From Tolypeutes matacus (lineage: Eukaryota; Chordata; Mammalia; Cingulata; Chlamyphoridae), in NCBI GenBank assembly GCA_026826555.1, contig JAKSZT010054399.1, positions 8,192,051-8,256,050 of the forward strand: a stretch of DNA of 64,000 bases, written 5' to 3'. How positions within the stretch are numbered: the first letter of the stretch is position 1; each line of letters opens with the position of its first letter. Below the pieces are notes generated by a model. It searched no databases and was not told where the DNA came from. It saw nothing but the letters and a program-made list of their open reading frames with translations. The position numbers were made by a program, and so were the translations under genes. Positions 33,904 through 46,229 of this stretch are shown here, piece after piece.

Positions 33904-34364
33904 TAAAAATTATATTTTAAATCAATGACAAATATATTATTATAAACATAAATATGACAAAATGCCAAAAAATCCAACTTCCAGAAAATATGAAATCCTT
34001 TTGCCTTATGGAGTAGTAAATGAGGTCCAAAACCCTTGTGATAATTCATTGGTAAGGACTAGGCCAGAATCCAGATTCCAGAATCCAGATTCTAAGCCTG
34101 TTTCCTTGTCACAGGACTTCTTTTTACAATTAATATGCTAATGGGGAGTTTCCATAAATAATGATGAAAATAATAATGATGATAAAACAAAAACAATATT
34201 AATTTGATTATCTGTGCAGATAGTTGCCACCAGAGTGTAATTGGTACTTTCAGATGATGGTAAAGTCTAGAAGGCCATTTTATTCTAATATATATATATA
34301 TAAATATATATAAAACTCCTGATTATCATGAGTAGAAGAGGATTTTACCAAGGTTTGTATAACT
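33904..34364. other. Unclassified DNA with (TA)n
   Basis: Contains a TA-rich simple repeat at about 34288-34312 and a short direct repeat, ccagaatccagattcc / ccagaatccagattct (34061-34093). Otherwise nothing recognised. Confidence 0.5.
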
Positions 34365-34552
34365 GCTAAGCATCATTATATATGTTATTGCCTTAGACAC
34401 TTTCAATAACCCTATGAGACCGTCAAATAAAACATATTATCAGGGAGTTGAATCTTTCTCCCAAGGTTATCATGTTTATAAGGGGCAAAGCTAGAGCTTG
34501 AACTCAAGCCCTTTGGAGCTCACTGCCCAGCTCTTTCGGTGTTCTAGCCACA
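34365..34552 (-). repeat. MIR SINE
   Basis: Reverse-complement MIR with 'aataaccctatgagacc', 'cccaaggttatcatg', 'aaagctagagcttgaactca' and 'ctgcccagctctttcggtg'. Confidence 0.75.
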
Positions 34553-34884
34553 ATATATAAGGGGAGGTGATTACAGAGTGAGCTAAAAAAAAAAAAAACA
34601 ACAACTCTTAAAAGTGTTTATTATTGATTTCTATATTTCTGCCACTAGAATGCTAAGAATAATAAAAAGATGTTTCTTCTTAATTTTACCAGGCAAACTC
34701 AAATGTTAGAGCCACTATCTTTTTTATTGAGGTAAACAATTATTAAAATCATATAAAGATGTTAACCTTGGAGTCACTCAAATATGGTTCCAAATGCCTG
34801 CTTTTTCATTACCTATATGAATAGCTACAGCTCCTTGCCTGAATGTAGGAATGTTAAGGAGCTCAATAAAATGGCTGAATTTAG

Positions 34885-35015
34885 TAGGAAAAACAAGTCT
34901 CGAACCTGAAAAGGACTTGCTAAGGTAAGACAACTAATGAATGGATGGGGGCCGAAGGGTTAGACTGAGCCTGAGTTTTCTGACTCTAGGTTCAGAGTGA
35001 CTTCCATTACCAACA
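34885..35015 (-). repeat. Possible MIR fragment
   Basis: Has 'ggacttgctaaggtaaga' and 'gcctgagttttctgactcta', like the 5' half of a reversed MIR; diverged. Confidence 0.4.
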
Positions 35016-35287
35016 TTTCCAGAACTATATTCCTAAATCTGTTTAAAGTTGGCCAGATGCAGAGACAAAATTCCAATATTACCTAATATTTTTCTTTTAA
35101 GGTTATTACATATAAGTATATAATGCATTTACATGAAACTATTTGGCACATTATTATAGTTCTTCCAATTATGATAGGATAATCTGCTTTAAAAATATTA
35201 TTCCAAAATCAAGAAACCCAGTAAGTCACAGCTATCTTATGAGGGAAAACTTAAATTCTGACTGAACAGTATTTACCCAATTAAGAT

Positions 35288-35345
35288 ATATATTATATCA
35301 TATCATATCATATCATATCATACCATACCATATCATATATCATAT
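35288..35345. repeat. (TATCA)n pentanucleotide repeat
   Basis: About nine units of tatca/tacca, imperfect at the right end, in an AT-rich context. Confidence 0.9.
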
Positions 35346-35847
35346 TACATTATATTTATTATATTATACCATATTTATAATATAATTGGTGCTAAACTGG
35401 CATATTAATCCATATATTTAATATTTATTGATTGATTCTTAAATTATACCCCATTTTAATTATTTTTCAGCATTTCATTTGTCTTTTATGATATTTTCTT
35501 GTATTGCTTCATCCAAGGGAGCATCATATCTTAGGAGGCCCTCTGACCTTCCATTCTCGTATCACTATACAAAAAGGTGATAGACTGTACTACACCGATT
35601 CCTTAAATTTGACAGAATATGCAACATCATTGTTTTGTTTATTCCCTTTATTGCCCTTTGAAAATGTCCTTTCTCTATTTTTCTCTATCTCTTCATTTGT
35701 TTAAATGCTGGGTTGTTTTCTCTTTGAAACCTTCAGTCAGCACCAGCTATTCTCAATCCCATGATTCCCTCTATAGCTTTCTCCATTTTGTCAGATCTAA
35801 CTACCATGATTGTGTTCTGAGAGGTGGAAAGATTAGAAGTTTGTGCT
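35346..35847. other. Unclassified DNA
   Basis: No recognised element. Overlapping short plus-strand open frames here (35504-35704 and 35619-36059) are not supported; the second runs into the SINE dimer. Confidence 0.5.
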
Positions 35848-35947
35848 TGTTTTTATTTTTCATTTTTCAGGAGGAACCAGAGATTGAACCCAGGACCTCA
35901 AACATGGGAAGCAGGCACTCAACCACTGAGCTGCATCCACTCCCCAA
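35848..35947 (-). mobile_element. Xenarthran tRNA-derived SINE (left copy)
   Basis: On the plus strand caggaggaaccagagattga, acccaggacctcaaacatgg, gaagcaggcactcaaccact and gagctgcatccactcccc. This is the reverse complement of a tRNA-like head, with A and B box-like segments, and a T-rich tail on the left. Confidence 0.88.
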
Positions 35948-35954
35948 GGAGAGT

Positions 35955-36055
35955 TGTTTTTTTTCATTTGTTTGTTTGTTTTTAGGAGGCTCTGGGGATG
36001 GAACCTGGGACATTGTACATGGGAAGCAGGTGTTCAACCACACTGCTCCCCAAGA
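35955..36055 (-). mobile_element. Xenarthran tRNA-derived SINE (right copy)
   Basis: A second head in the same orientation: ggaggctctggggatggaac, acattgtacatgggaagcag, gtgttcaaccac. It is separated from the left copy by a T-rich tail with (tttg)n at 35963-35984. Confidence 0.88.
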
Positions 36056-37138
36056 GTAAAAGTTTAGGTGATAAAGGATATACGTTTAAGTGATAAACTG
36101 TTTCATGATTTCCTAATAAATGTTTGGAATACATTCCCTTTTAGGCCAAGTTCAGAAAGTTAACTGCAGTACTCATTTTGGGATCCTTCCACAAAAGGAA
36201 AATCCTCTCATTCCCCATTATGAGAGCTTGTTTGTGAAGTCCTCTTATGCAGCTAACACCATGTGGAAAGAGAGAATTAAGAACATCATAATAGGCACAA
36301 AAATAGGGCCAATTTTCACATTACACAGCTAAATTGGAAAGGAAGGAAATAAAGACATCAGTGGGTGAAATGAATGTAATTGGAGAATACTGTAGTAAAA
36401 GTAGTTTGTTTGCTCTAATCTTGTACACGATATAAAAATGTTGTTGCAAATGGACCCCAGCTGCAAGTAATCACAGTCAGAGGCCAAATGGAATCAACAA
36501 TGATAGTCTGGTAGAGAGGCAAATGCCCATGCAGCTTTTCTTGGGAAAAAAATAGAACAATCAACATAGAACAATTAATCCAGTGATTAATGCATGAACG
36601 ATGTGTCACGACTCTGCAAGGTGACTCACATACCCATGCTAAGGACTTGGAATGGTAAAAAAAATCATTTGTTTCCAGCTCCATAATTCTTTTATTTTTC
36701 TTTATTTAAATAGCATAGGGGCCAACCTTCTATAAACAGTCATCCCATCATCAGAAGAGCCATTTATGTATGAAAGATCTTTTAAGTGTGTGTGCACCAG
36801 AGTGGAGATGAGAACCTATTCCTCAGTGTGCCAAATAATATGGGGCTTAATGGGCTTAAATGTTATATTTTAAAGCATTGCTTATAACTTTAAAGAACAA
36901 CCAATGCCACACACATGCACACACATTTCAAGAAGAGAGAGATCCTTACAGATATGTTCCTTTTGCTTTCGAACAAAAGAATGCCACATTTATTTAATAG
37001 TTGATTATCTTTAGATGAGAATATCTTATAAGTAAAAGATTAAACCGTCTATCATCCTATTAAAACCTGTGTCCTTCTAGGAAAGAACTCCATAGAAGAG
37101 TGGAGTGCATACCACTAACAATAGTCACTAATCCCTTG
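36056..37138. other. Unclassified DNA
   Basis: No repeat or gene identified. The open frames 36120-36332 and 36415-36684 lack any family resemblance. Confidence 0.45.
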
Positions 37139-37572
37139 TGTGGTAGATTGGATTACATATCCCAGCCTAGCCATGTCCTTAAACTTGGTTCACCTCTTTC
37201 TAGTTGTGAATCCATTGCAGATAGGACTTCTTGAAATTGTTTTTTTTTTTTTTTTTTAGTTAAGTTGCTGCCCAACTGGATGAGGATGGGTCTACACCCA
37301 TATTACAGAAGACCTTATAAAGAGAACAGAAGTATCCCAAAAGCTAGAAAAGAAAGACATCACCAGTTGTTGGGGGTGGGGTGGGGGGCAGAAACACAAA
37401 CTGTGGGATCTCAGGGACTGCTAGAAGCTAGCCCTAGAATATTGTCTTCTTTGGGGAGAGAGCAAATTGTGCTGATGTCTTGAATTTGGTCTTGTTTTAG
37501 CGTTAGTCAATAAATCTCCATTGTTTAAACCAACTCATTGTGTGGTATTTGTGATAGCCCAGGAAACTTAGA
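37139..37572 (+). mobile_element. MLT1-like (MaLR/ERVL) solo LTR
   Basis: Opens tgtggtagattggattacat and continues gttgtgaatccattgcagat, ggatgaggatgggtctacac, accttataaagagaacagaa, tcaataaatctccattgttt (polyadenylation signal) and ends gcccaggaaacttagata. An unusually long T run (37240-37258) and a G-rich tract (37370-37390) interrupt it. Confidence 0.75.
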
Positions 37573-38327
37573 TACCTTCTCAAATAGTTTTCCTTCAGGC
37601 TGTATAAGGGGGAAGTGAGGAACTACTTGAAGTCACAGGATAAGCAACACCCATTATCTGGGGTCATAAATCTCATTCAAACATTGAGGAGGGATTTAAT
37701 AATTTAGAAAGTAATTCATGACATAATTTTGCTATTGAAGCAAATTCAGGATGCCAAATTTGCATGGATTATAAATATGAAATATGACATTTATACTATC
37801 TGAGTTATCACTTTTCACATTTTCCTCTCCCCTGCATTAAAACTGCCTCTGCACAAATTGTTCTCTATCACCTCACCCTTTTGATTTTCTTCATGGAAAT
37901 CTTCACAATTTGAATTTATCCTGAAGATACCTTGGTTACTTGCTTATCATCTACCTCATTCCAGAGTGTTAAGACTCATAGATGGAGAGTTCTAGTCTGT
38001 CCTGGTCATATACAAATTACAAGCATCTGTAAAAGATCACTTGTTAGGTATTCAGTATATATTTGGTGAATGGATGAATGACTTTATTAGTGATATTTTT
38101 ATTTTAAGTTTGAAAATCATTGATTTAATACATTCCAGTCACACTCTATAATGCTTTGCTAATTCTCACAAGCTGTATTGAGATTATTTCCAATTTTTTC
38201 AGAAATTGGATAAGAATCAGACAGGTAAAATAATTCATTCTAAAACACAGACAACCACCATTATTTCTTCACCTTAATACCTTACTGTTCCCTTTAGAGT
38301 TAAATTTTACAAGGATGAATTGAGCTA
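37573..38327. other. Unclassified DNA with a possible L2 tail
   Basis: Around 38040-38085 the wording gttaggtattcagtatat then tggtgaatggatgaatgac looks like the 3' tail of an L2 LINE in plus orientation. The rest is unassigned. Confidence 0.45.
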
Positions 38328-38550
38328 TGAGTAATGCACTGGTTAAAACTTGGGCTTTAATATCAGTCTGATGATAGCAAACCTTAGATAAGGTTTCTAA
38401 ATATGACCTTAAGTGAGTTAGTTAATCCCTCTCTACCTCTATTTCTCTAGCATGGACATAATAATTCTTACTTCTTTGAGTTGTGAAAATTAATGCTATG
38501 ATGTGTGTGATGTCTTTATCACCATGCTTGGCACTTAAGAAGCGGCCCCA
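38328..38550 (+). repeat. MIR SINE
   Basis: Plus-strand MIR: gtaatgcactggttaaaact, 'aatatgaccttaagtgagtt', 'ccctctctacctctatttct' (core) and 'accatgcttggcacttaag'. Confidence 0.75.
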
Positions 38551-41500
38551 ACTGGTAGCTTTTCTTATCACTCATTTGAGTGAATTTTCAAGCAAGGATG
38601 GGTTGAAGACTGCCCATGAGCTGAAAGCTGAACTAAAAATGAAGCTAGAGGCAAGCGTAATCCAGATCTGGAAAATGTGACTAGTTAAATGAACAGTGCT
38701 GTATAATCTAGTATAATTTCAATTGCAAAGACTATGCTAAACATTTTGTTTAACTCAGCAGGAACAGAAACATTACAAACATTAATGTATCCCATTGAAA
38801 ATGAAACAAAAGTTATACCTCATACTTTTCAGGGTAAATAATAATTCAGCATAGAAAAGAATTCTTTACATTAAAAAATCTTTCATATCAAGTTTCATTT
38901 AAAAAAAAAAAAATTCTCCTAAAGCATTTATTTCATTAAAGAGAGGTCATGAAACATAAAATTAGCAGCCTCTCTCAGTTAAAATGTAAATGAATATAAA
39001 AGTAGAATTGAAATTCTATCAGAGGGGGAAAAACCTATTGAAGAAATGTGCCTTAGAAATAAGTTGAGCCTTTTTTCTTTTTGTGAGTAAAGCAACATAA
39101 AATTAGCTTATCAGAATGCAACCTCCGATAAGCAGCGGTTCTCAGATTTCCAGTCACAGCCTTCCATACTCCCTGATTTGGGACTGCTTAGCATAAATTG
39201 AGCATAATAGAATTCCAAAATCCTCTGGAAAAAATCCAATTTTATTTTAATTGCTACAACAAGTAGCAACCTTCTAGGTTTAGCCAAAGATATAAAGTCT
39301 TGTGTTTTGAATCAGGAGCTGTCCATGACCTGGAGTCATAAGGAAACTGGGTCAAACTTGTCAAACACATTAGGCTGAAATGCACAAGAGAATGTGCTCT
39401 ATTACTAAGCCCAAGTTCTTGAAAGCATATGGTATTTTCATACATCTGCCTTCCAAAACATAGGCACATTTGGACTGGGCTTGCTTTACAACATGATGCA
39501 GTTTGGGCCTCACATATCTGCTCAGTCAGTCTTAGCAATTTGAAAACATGTAGCCAAGAAAAAAATAATCAGTGTCTTAAAATTGTGAAACCAAGTCACT
39601 TCCTCCCATGAGAAGTTTATGATACAAACTATAATGGGAATAGGAAAATGGTTTCAAATTTGGAAATACTGCTCAAATTCTTGTTAGATTTGACCTTAAT
39701 TAACAAATTATTCCTTTTTGTTTACTGAAAAATGAAATAGAAAAGTGAACTCCTTGAAGGTTGTAGAAGAATGAGTGGCAACGATAAATACAAACAGAAG
39801 GAAAATAGAATAAACACAATCGACTCCATCTTACCTCACCACGAAAGAGTATACATTTTTTTAAAAATGAAACTCTGTAGGAACAGAAAAGGGCAGGAAT
39901 TTTTAAAACATAGACTGCCCCATATATGAGTGCACTTTCTTACCATTAATTACTGGAAGCCATTGGATAATATATAACACTTTATCTCAGGTAGAGGAAA
40001 AAATATCAGCATTAATAAAGCTAGAAACCAAGATTATTTAGCCTTCCCATTTGCCAATGTGCAAATCCTTTCTTAGTTTTCACAGCTGTGAAATGGGACT
40101 ATATGAACTGATGATTGTAGCACACTATCTAAACCTGATTACCATTTGTTACTGTTGGAAATTTTGTAGTTATGCCTGCAACTTGCCAAGGAGAGGTACT
40201 CATTCATGGTTTTGAATAACAGGGTTTTTTTCACCTCCCATCTGGGAACCATGTTGGAGTTGCAAGCTTGATTGGTTAAGGCACAATATGGTCATGTTAA
40301 CCTGGTTTTGAAAGTGATATTTCACTGCTATGCAAATGGCCTGTGATTTTAGCACTGTTAGAACACGTTTACATTCCATTTGTGGCTGTAAAGCATAATG
40401 CTTAGAAGGAATTTAATATCTCTACTACAAAGTGGAGACCTGATGAATTTCCCAACGGATTGGTTTCATTCTTGGATTTTATCTGCTGAACTATCACAAA
40501 TTAATAAGCAGAAGTGATCAAATCACTCAACTAGTAAAGAGCAAATGTAATGTTTGCATGGCCCAGGATGATGTGATGTGTGTCATTGAATTTGTAATAA
40601 CTGTTAATATCTATAACATGTCTTAAAATTCTTGGCTGAAAGCAAAAAAATGCCCCCCCCTCCAATGTCCCATAAAGTAATGTGCTGAATTTTTTAAAGG
40701 AGAAATTTTAATATGTATGAAAAAGCATTTAAAAATAGGTCTTAAAATGAATTTCTGAGTACCAAATAGTGAAGTAACAGAAAATAATCTACCTTAAAAA
40801 GAAAGAAAAAAACTATTTGGAACTTCCTTAAATATTCTTAATAGAAAATTATAACTAACAATTAGTACATTGTAAAATGAGATTGTCTCAACTTGTCTAG
40901 GCAGATGCAAATGTGTTTCAAGAAGATAGTTAAAAATAATAGGAAAAATGAAATCTGTAGGAGTTATTATAGACACATATCCACAATATAGAGTTATATG
41001 AATGATCATTGGATAGAACTCTGAATAATCAAGGTGTGTTCCAAAGCACCTTTGTTTAATGTGTAAGGTTTTGAAACTTGCCTCTCCATCCTTGTTTTTA
41101 CTTGTTCTCACCTGCCTTGGTACAATGCACAGGTAAGAAAGGTTTTGTGCCTTGTGAGTGACAGGACACATAGCTAATCTAAAATCACTTCAATATGATT
41201 TATTGATACCATTCAATGCTATTGATCTACAATTAATTGCTCCAAATTGCACATCTGGTTGATCACAGTATTTCTATATACTAACAAGGAAAATTGTACC
41301 TTTGTATAAATACCTATCTATTTTCCATGGGCAAAAAAATTTTTTGTTCCTTCAGGAACTGCATGGCATAAAATAGTACTTTCAGTTGCCTCTAAAGCAT
41401 GAGACAATTCTATATATTTCTGTGTTCTGTGTCCCATCAATAATTTCTTTACTTTTAGGAACATTCATGGTCTTCAAGCAATATAACATATTTTTTATGG

Positions 41501-42424
41501 AGAAGTTCTGAAAGAAGAGAAAATTCTACCATTGTACAAATTGGAAATCAAGGTGGTCTGTAAAAGCACAGCTTTACTATACATAAAATGTAAATGACAC
41601 TATTCTTTGGTTGACACATCTTATTTCTTGAAGCTATCATTTCAAAACCTACAACATTTCCTCCCCAAATACAGAAACCCTGGAAACTTAAGAACTTAAA
41701 CATCTTTGGTAGTCACAATCTCCTGGATACCAATATCTAAGAAATAGGTTGTATAGAATTCCAAGAATATATGTATGTATGCATGTAATTTCTTTGATTT
41801 ATCTATTTATTTTTATTATGGAATATAAGATTGCTTCGTGGTAAATTATCTCTTCAGATTCAGAAAGATAAAAAATGAAATTAATTGCAACACTTGTGTT
41901 AATTGAATATTAAATGTTTAGAATAAAGCATTTGTGCAATCACTGTGGTATACCTGAATCTTTAATATTTATCCATTTAACTTAGGAAAATATAGATCCA
42001 TTTCTCTGTACAAAAAGTCTTCTTTCCTCTGTCCAAAAATTCCTGCTTTATATTTTCCTACCAAGTTAGTGTAAAGAAAAGAAGATGATATGCTTTCTCT
42101 ATTCTATTTTTTCACTCTAAGTTTTATTTTATCAACAGACATGCCCAAAGCTATCATCAATTCCATAATGCTATTGTCCAAGCCACAGTTACCTTGCAGT
42201 CATATAAAGATAATATCAACCAGAATCTTTCCTTCACCTGGCGTTTGTGAGGATCAAATGCAAGCATGTTATTAAAAATTACTATTTAAACTATGGCTGA
42301 CAGTATTATATATTAGATACAAGTTTACATATAAAAAGTTTTGTCAAGCTACTTATATATTTATTTTATGTGATGTTTACATAGTGCTGTATATCAGTCA
42401 CTATTCTTAAGGCTTTACAAATCC
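38551..42424. other. Long unclassified stretch
   Basis: Nearly 3.9 kb without a clear repeat. Possible MIR scraps occur at about 40040-40110 and 42370-42420. The part 40150-40450 looks unique and contains the octamer ATGCAAAT at 40330-40337. A C run lies at about 40653. Open frames here (38483-38680, 39254-39538, 40794-41171) have no recognisable product. Confidence 0.4.
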
Positions 42425-42665
42425 AGGCTCTCAGTCCTTTATCTGAAATCCTTGATGTTGGATGTGTTTTGGAATTTTGATTTTTTAAAAATATTGTATA
42501 TAGTTAATACAGAACATATAGTATATATTATATTACAAAATACCTTCAAAGAGTCTGGGGCAGAATCTTAATACTCTTAAAGCAAGAGATATGAATAATC
42601 ACCCTTAGTTGATGACTGCCAAATTGATTGATAGATAGACAGACAGATTGAAAGATGGAAAGATG

Positions 42666-42713
<48 letters not shown>

Positions 42714-42800
42714 TAGATGGCTTTCATTTATCTGGATTTTGGAAGAGAAATAGAGATAGAAAGAGATCATTCAGTTTTCTGGATTTGGGAATTATGAATA
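42425..42800 (+). repeat. Possible DNA-transposon remnant split by a microsatellite
   Basis: The left part reads ctttatctgaaatccttgat and gtgttttggaattttgattt. The right part (about 42760-42790) reads ttttctggatttgggaatta. These are the two ends of a common mammalian repeat whose name I cannot give confidently. The GATA array lies between. Confidence 0.4.
42665..42712. repeat. (GATA)n microsatellite
   Basis: About twelve uninterrupted GATA units, flanked on the left by imperfect gaca/gata units from 42632. Confidence 0.97.
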
Positions 42801-43559
42801 GGGATGGTGGACATATATGAACTTATTTGTTTTTTTCCTGCCCGTTTAAGAACAATATCAACCCATATTTTAATGCTTAATAATGATAGTCAAAACACTG
42901 AAAAAAAACCACCAATTATCCAGTAGTATATATCTCCATAAACTGTTTACCAAGAAATATCATCCCCAAGTTGAGAGAAAAGAAGATTAACTGTACAAAC
43001 AGTCCTTGTAATTTTTTCCTAGGATTTCTATTACAAAGATGTTTTAAGAAACTAAATAGTTAAGTAGTGAGATATAAAAATAAACTTTTACTACAAGAAC
43101 ATGCAGGTCTCCTTGTCAATCTACTGATTTGAGATGTAAATGTAGAATAGAAGCATTTTTTCACTTGTTAAATCAATATTTTTGATGTATATGGTCAAAC
43201 CAGGAAAGCTAGTACAAATGAACAAAAACTGGATTTTTTCCTTTTTTCCCTTCCCTTCCGTTCCCATCCCTTCCCTTTCTTCTTCTTCTTTTTTCTCCCC
43301 AGACAAGCTATTTCATTAATTGTGGATGAACTTAATTCATCAGTGGTTACAAAGGTCCCAAATATTCTAGATATATTGACTACTAAGATTAGACTGTCAA
43401 GATGTCAGTGATGCAGTGGTATCGTGCTAATCCTACCCTTACATTTTCTGTGTAGTGCTACTGATTCAATTCTGTGACTTAGACAACCCAAACATATAAT
43501 AATAGCCCCACTCACCCCATTATGTTGACAAGGTAGTATTTGCAAGTTACGGTAGACTC
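42801..43559. other. Unclassified DNA with a pyrimidine tract
   Basis: A 70 bp stretch of almost pure C and T on the plus strand at about 43234-43303 (ttcccttcccttccgttccc). It yields a Glu/Lys-rich open frame on the other strand that is an artefact. Nothing else recognised. Confidence 0.5.
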
Positions 43560-43639
43560 AGAATTTTGGAGCTGAAACACAACCCAGAAATTTCCTAGTC
43601 CAACCCCCCATTTTTTCTAGTACAAGACTGTGGTTCAGA

Positions 43640-43905
43640 GAGATTAAACGTGTTGGAAGATGGAATGAGAATCGATTTTGAAGACTTGAAGGTTTGAGGA
43701 CGGAAGGTTTGAAACTCTGCTGTGCCCTTTAACATTTGTGCTACCCTGGACATGTTCGTAAATCAAACCTCAGGGACTCTATTTTTAAAATGGAGATGGT
43801 AGACCTACCTCACAGGGTGACTGCGATGATTAAATGAGATCATAGAGGGGGAAAAAATGTGTCTGACACATAATGGACTCAATAAATTTGTGGCTGTTAT
43901 TATAA
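43640..43905 (+). repeat. MIR SINE, with an ancient repeat scrap at its left
   Basis: MIR signatures: 'aaatggagatggtagacctacctcacagggtgac'-type block (43789-43822), gattaaatgagatcatagag, 'tctgacacataatggactca', 'ataaatttgtggctgtta'. Just left (43560-43650) ttttggagctgaaacacaac and agtccaaccccccatttttt look like another ancient mammalian repeat. Confidence 0.75.
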
Positions 43906-44500
43906 TTTTTAATAGGAAGAGTCATGTTCCTATGAGGTGACAGAATTGCAATGATAATTCAGGCTTCTTGACTCATAGTCCATTATTCTTTTCACTTTTC
44001 CATATTCTCTCACATTTATCTGCAGGTAAGGAATCATGTAGCAATATATAATTATAACTGCTAAATGAGAGATGTTTTCTGTGGCTTATGGCAAGCCTCA
44101 AAATGTAGAAGCATATAAAACTTCTAATAATTAAATTAAGAAAAAAAAATAAAAAATATTACAGCTTTTAAAAATGTTCTGAACAAACCCAGAAAGTAAT
44201 GTGTATAAATACAGGAAAAATAGTATAATTTATTTCAATCATGAAGACTTGAAAATACTCTGTGAATAACGTTTGCACCAAGACGGAATTTTATAAATTA
44301 GAAACTGAATTTTCTTGACTACTGAAAGCAATATTTCCTTAAGAAATAAGGCTTAGTTTTTCAGTGACACAGAAAATTCCTATCTTTTTCACTTTGTTCC
44401 AAAATTATATTAATGGAGTTTTGTCATGGGAATAAACTAAAATGGGGCATAAGGAAGGTGGAACGTGATGGTATTTTGGCACCATGCGATTTACAAGAAA

Positions 44501-44650
44501 ACAATCTTATTTAGAGGATACTGCTGACCGCGTGGCCGGCAGAGGTACCCCCCTGGAACTCATGTGGAACCTCACAACGCGAATGGGTTCATTCAATAAG
44601 AAACGTGATTTTTAAGAGATCGTATTTAGAATTTCTCAGAACAATCTTAT
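44501..44650. repeat. CpG-rich 130 bp segment between 10-bp direct repeats
   Basis: ACAATCTTAT occurs at 44501-44510 and again at 44641-44650. The 130 bp between include ctgaccgcgtggccggcaga and cctcacaacgcgaatgggtt, with several CpGs, unusual for this CpG-poor window. This could be an insertion with target-site duplication, or one unit of a decayed tandem repeat. It matches no family I know and has no A tail. Confidence 0.5.
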
Positions 44651-44954
44651 GAAAGGATCACTTATATTTAGATAAGAATGGGTTATTTCTTGCAGCTCTA
44701 CTAATGATTTCACATTGCATTTAAGTCCTGGGGTTTTCTAACAGAAACTTAAGTCAAATGACAGTGATGAAAAAGAAAATGAAATGCCCGAACAAAGAGA
44801 ACCAGAAAATATGGCCTTGAAATATCAAATTATTGTAAGCTTTAGGGACTTCCACCTAACCTCGTTGCTCTTCAGTGTATGACTTTCTAACATGAAGGAT
44901 AAAATATATGATTACATTTGGCCTCCATGGTCATGTCCTTTAATCTACATGTAA
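44651..44954. other. Unclassified DNA
   Basis: Nothing recognised in this short interval. Confidence 0.5.
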
Positions 44955-45073
44955 TTTAATATGGGCATGGACTCAAAAGTGTTGGTGAAGGGATGTTGTA
45001 TGGGAATCCTACACATGTGCATGATTGCTTTGTAAGTTCACAAGTTCTGTGTTAAAAATATATTGAAAAAATA
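44955..45073 (+). mobile_element. L1 3' end, first of a tandem pair
   Basis: Has gtgttggtgaagggatgttg, tatgggaatcctacacatgt, gattgctttgtaagttcaca and an A-rich tail to about 45073. Same 3' end type as 31285-31662 but in plus orientation. Confidence 0.8.
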
Positions 45074-45328
45074 ATAGGGTGGGTTGTGGGGAAATACACC
45101 AAATATAAGATATGGACTATACTTAGTAGTAAGATTCTGATGATGCTCTTTCATAGTTTGTAAAAAATGTCTCACAACAATGCAAGGTGTTGGTGGAGGG
45201 GTGATGTATGGGAGCCCTGTATGATATTATGCATGTTTATTTTGTAAGCTCACAGCTTTTACTATACACTTATTGTTTATGTATGTTCACGTATGAGTGA
45301 TATACTTCAATAAAAATATATTTTTTAA
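45074..45328 (+). mobile_element. L1 3' end, second of a tandem pair
   Basis: Starts directly after the first tail. It has gaaatacaccaaatataaga, tggactatacttagtagtaa, ggtgttggtggaggggtgat, ttattttgtaagctcacagc, cttattgtttatgtatgttc and cttcaataaaaatatat. This is the same subfamily as 31663-31915. Confidence 0.85.
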
Positions 45329-46229
45329 AAGTGGTACCGATAGTCTTAACAATAGAGCATAGATTTGATATTCAGATAGAAGTATATACAGGCAAATATT
45401 ACACTATAATAATTGGTATAAAAGTTTTTGTTTCTCTTTAATGAACTATAAATGTTAAAAGAGTAGAACACAAATTTTGAGATTTTTCTAGGATTTGGAA
45501 TGTTGCCTTAACTTTTTATTTTGGACATTTCCCCATAGCAATTCAAAATGTGATGTGAATCTCTATATATCAAATGAAAGCATATTCAAAAAGTTTTTGT
45601 CTATTTGATGCACCCGGGAATTAGAATCTTCCGAACTTTATCCTCTTCTTGAGAACATGTTAAGATTTAGGACAGTGAATAAACCAAAGTAACAATTTCG
45701 TCTAATAGTTCATCATAATCTAACATAAAATTGACTGTTTTAGAATTTTTTTGCTATGAAAATAATTCTGAAGCCACCCATTTGTCCTTTCTTCTGAAAT
45801 CCTCCATCCTAATACATGTGTAAAGATTTGGACTTAAGAGATGGTCTATGAAGGAAGGAGATGGTGTGTGGATGGGAGGAAGAATACAAGATAAAAGCTT
45901 TAGCTAGCTAGCATCACTATTCAACAAGTTCCTCTTGTTCTGTGAAATTTATGCATTTGGCTCTAATGCTCCAAAGGAAACAAAATCACCCACTGGGTGT
46001 AACAGCCAGTGTCATTTTCTCTTCTGTTTTTCTGCTTTTCCACCCTTGTGGGAAAAAAAAAACACAGAACAAACAATTTCACAATATACTCCTGAAAGAA
46101 AGTATTTATGACCCAACAGTCATGCCGACAGACCATCCGAATACAGAAAAGTCAGGGGGAGGAGGAGGCCAGAGACAGAGAAAGGAAGAGAGAAAGCAAG
46201 AATGCTACACATTCTCAGAATAAATCCGA

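Noticed and set aside
35286..35345. CRISPR-like array
   Set aside because: Uniform 5-bp units with no spacers, in a mammalian genome; it is a microsatellite.
42546..42770. Open frame encoding repeated LSIYLSIY
   Set aside because: Translation of the GATA microsatellite.
43121..43306. Glu/Lys-rich minus-strand open frame
   Set aside because: Product of a pyrimidine tract (43234-43303).
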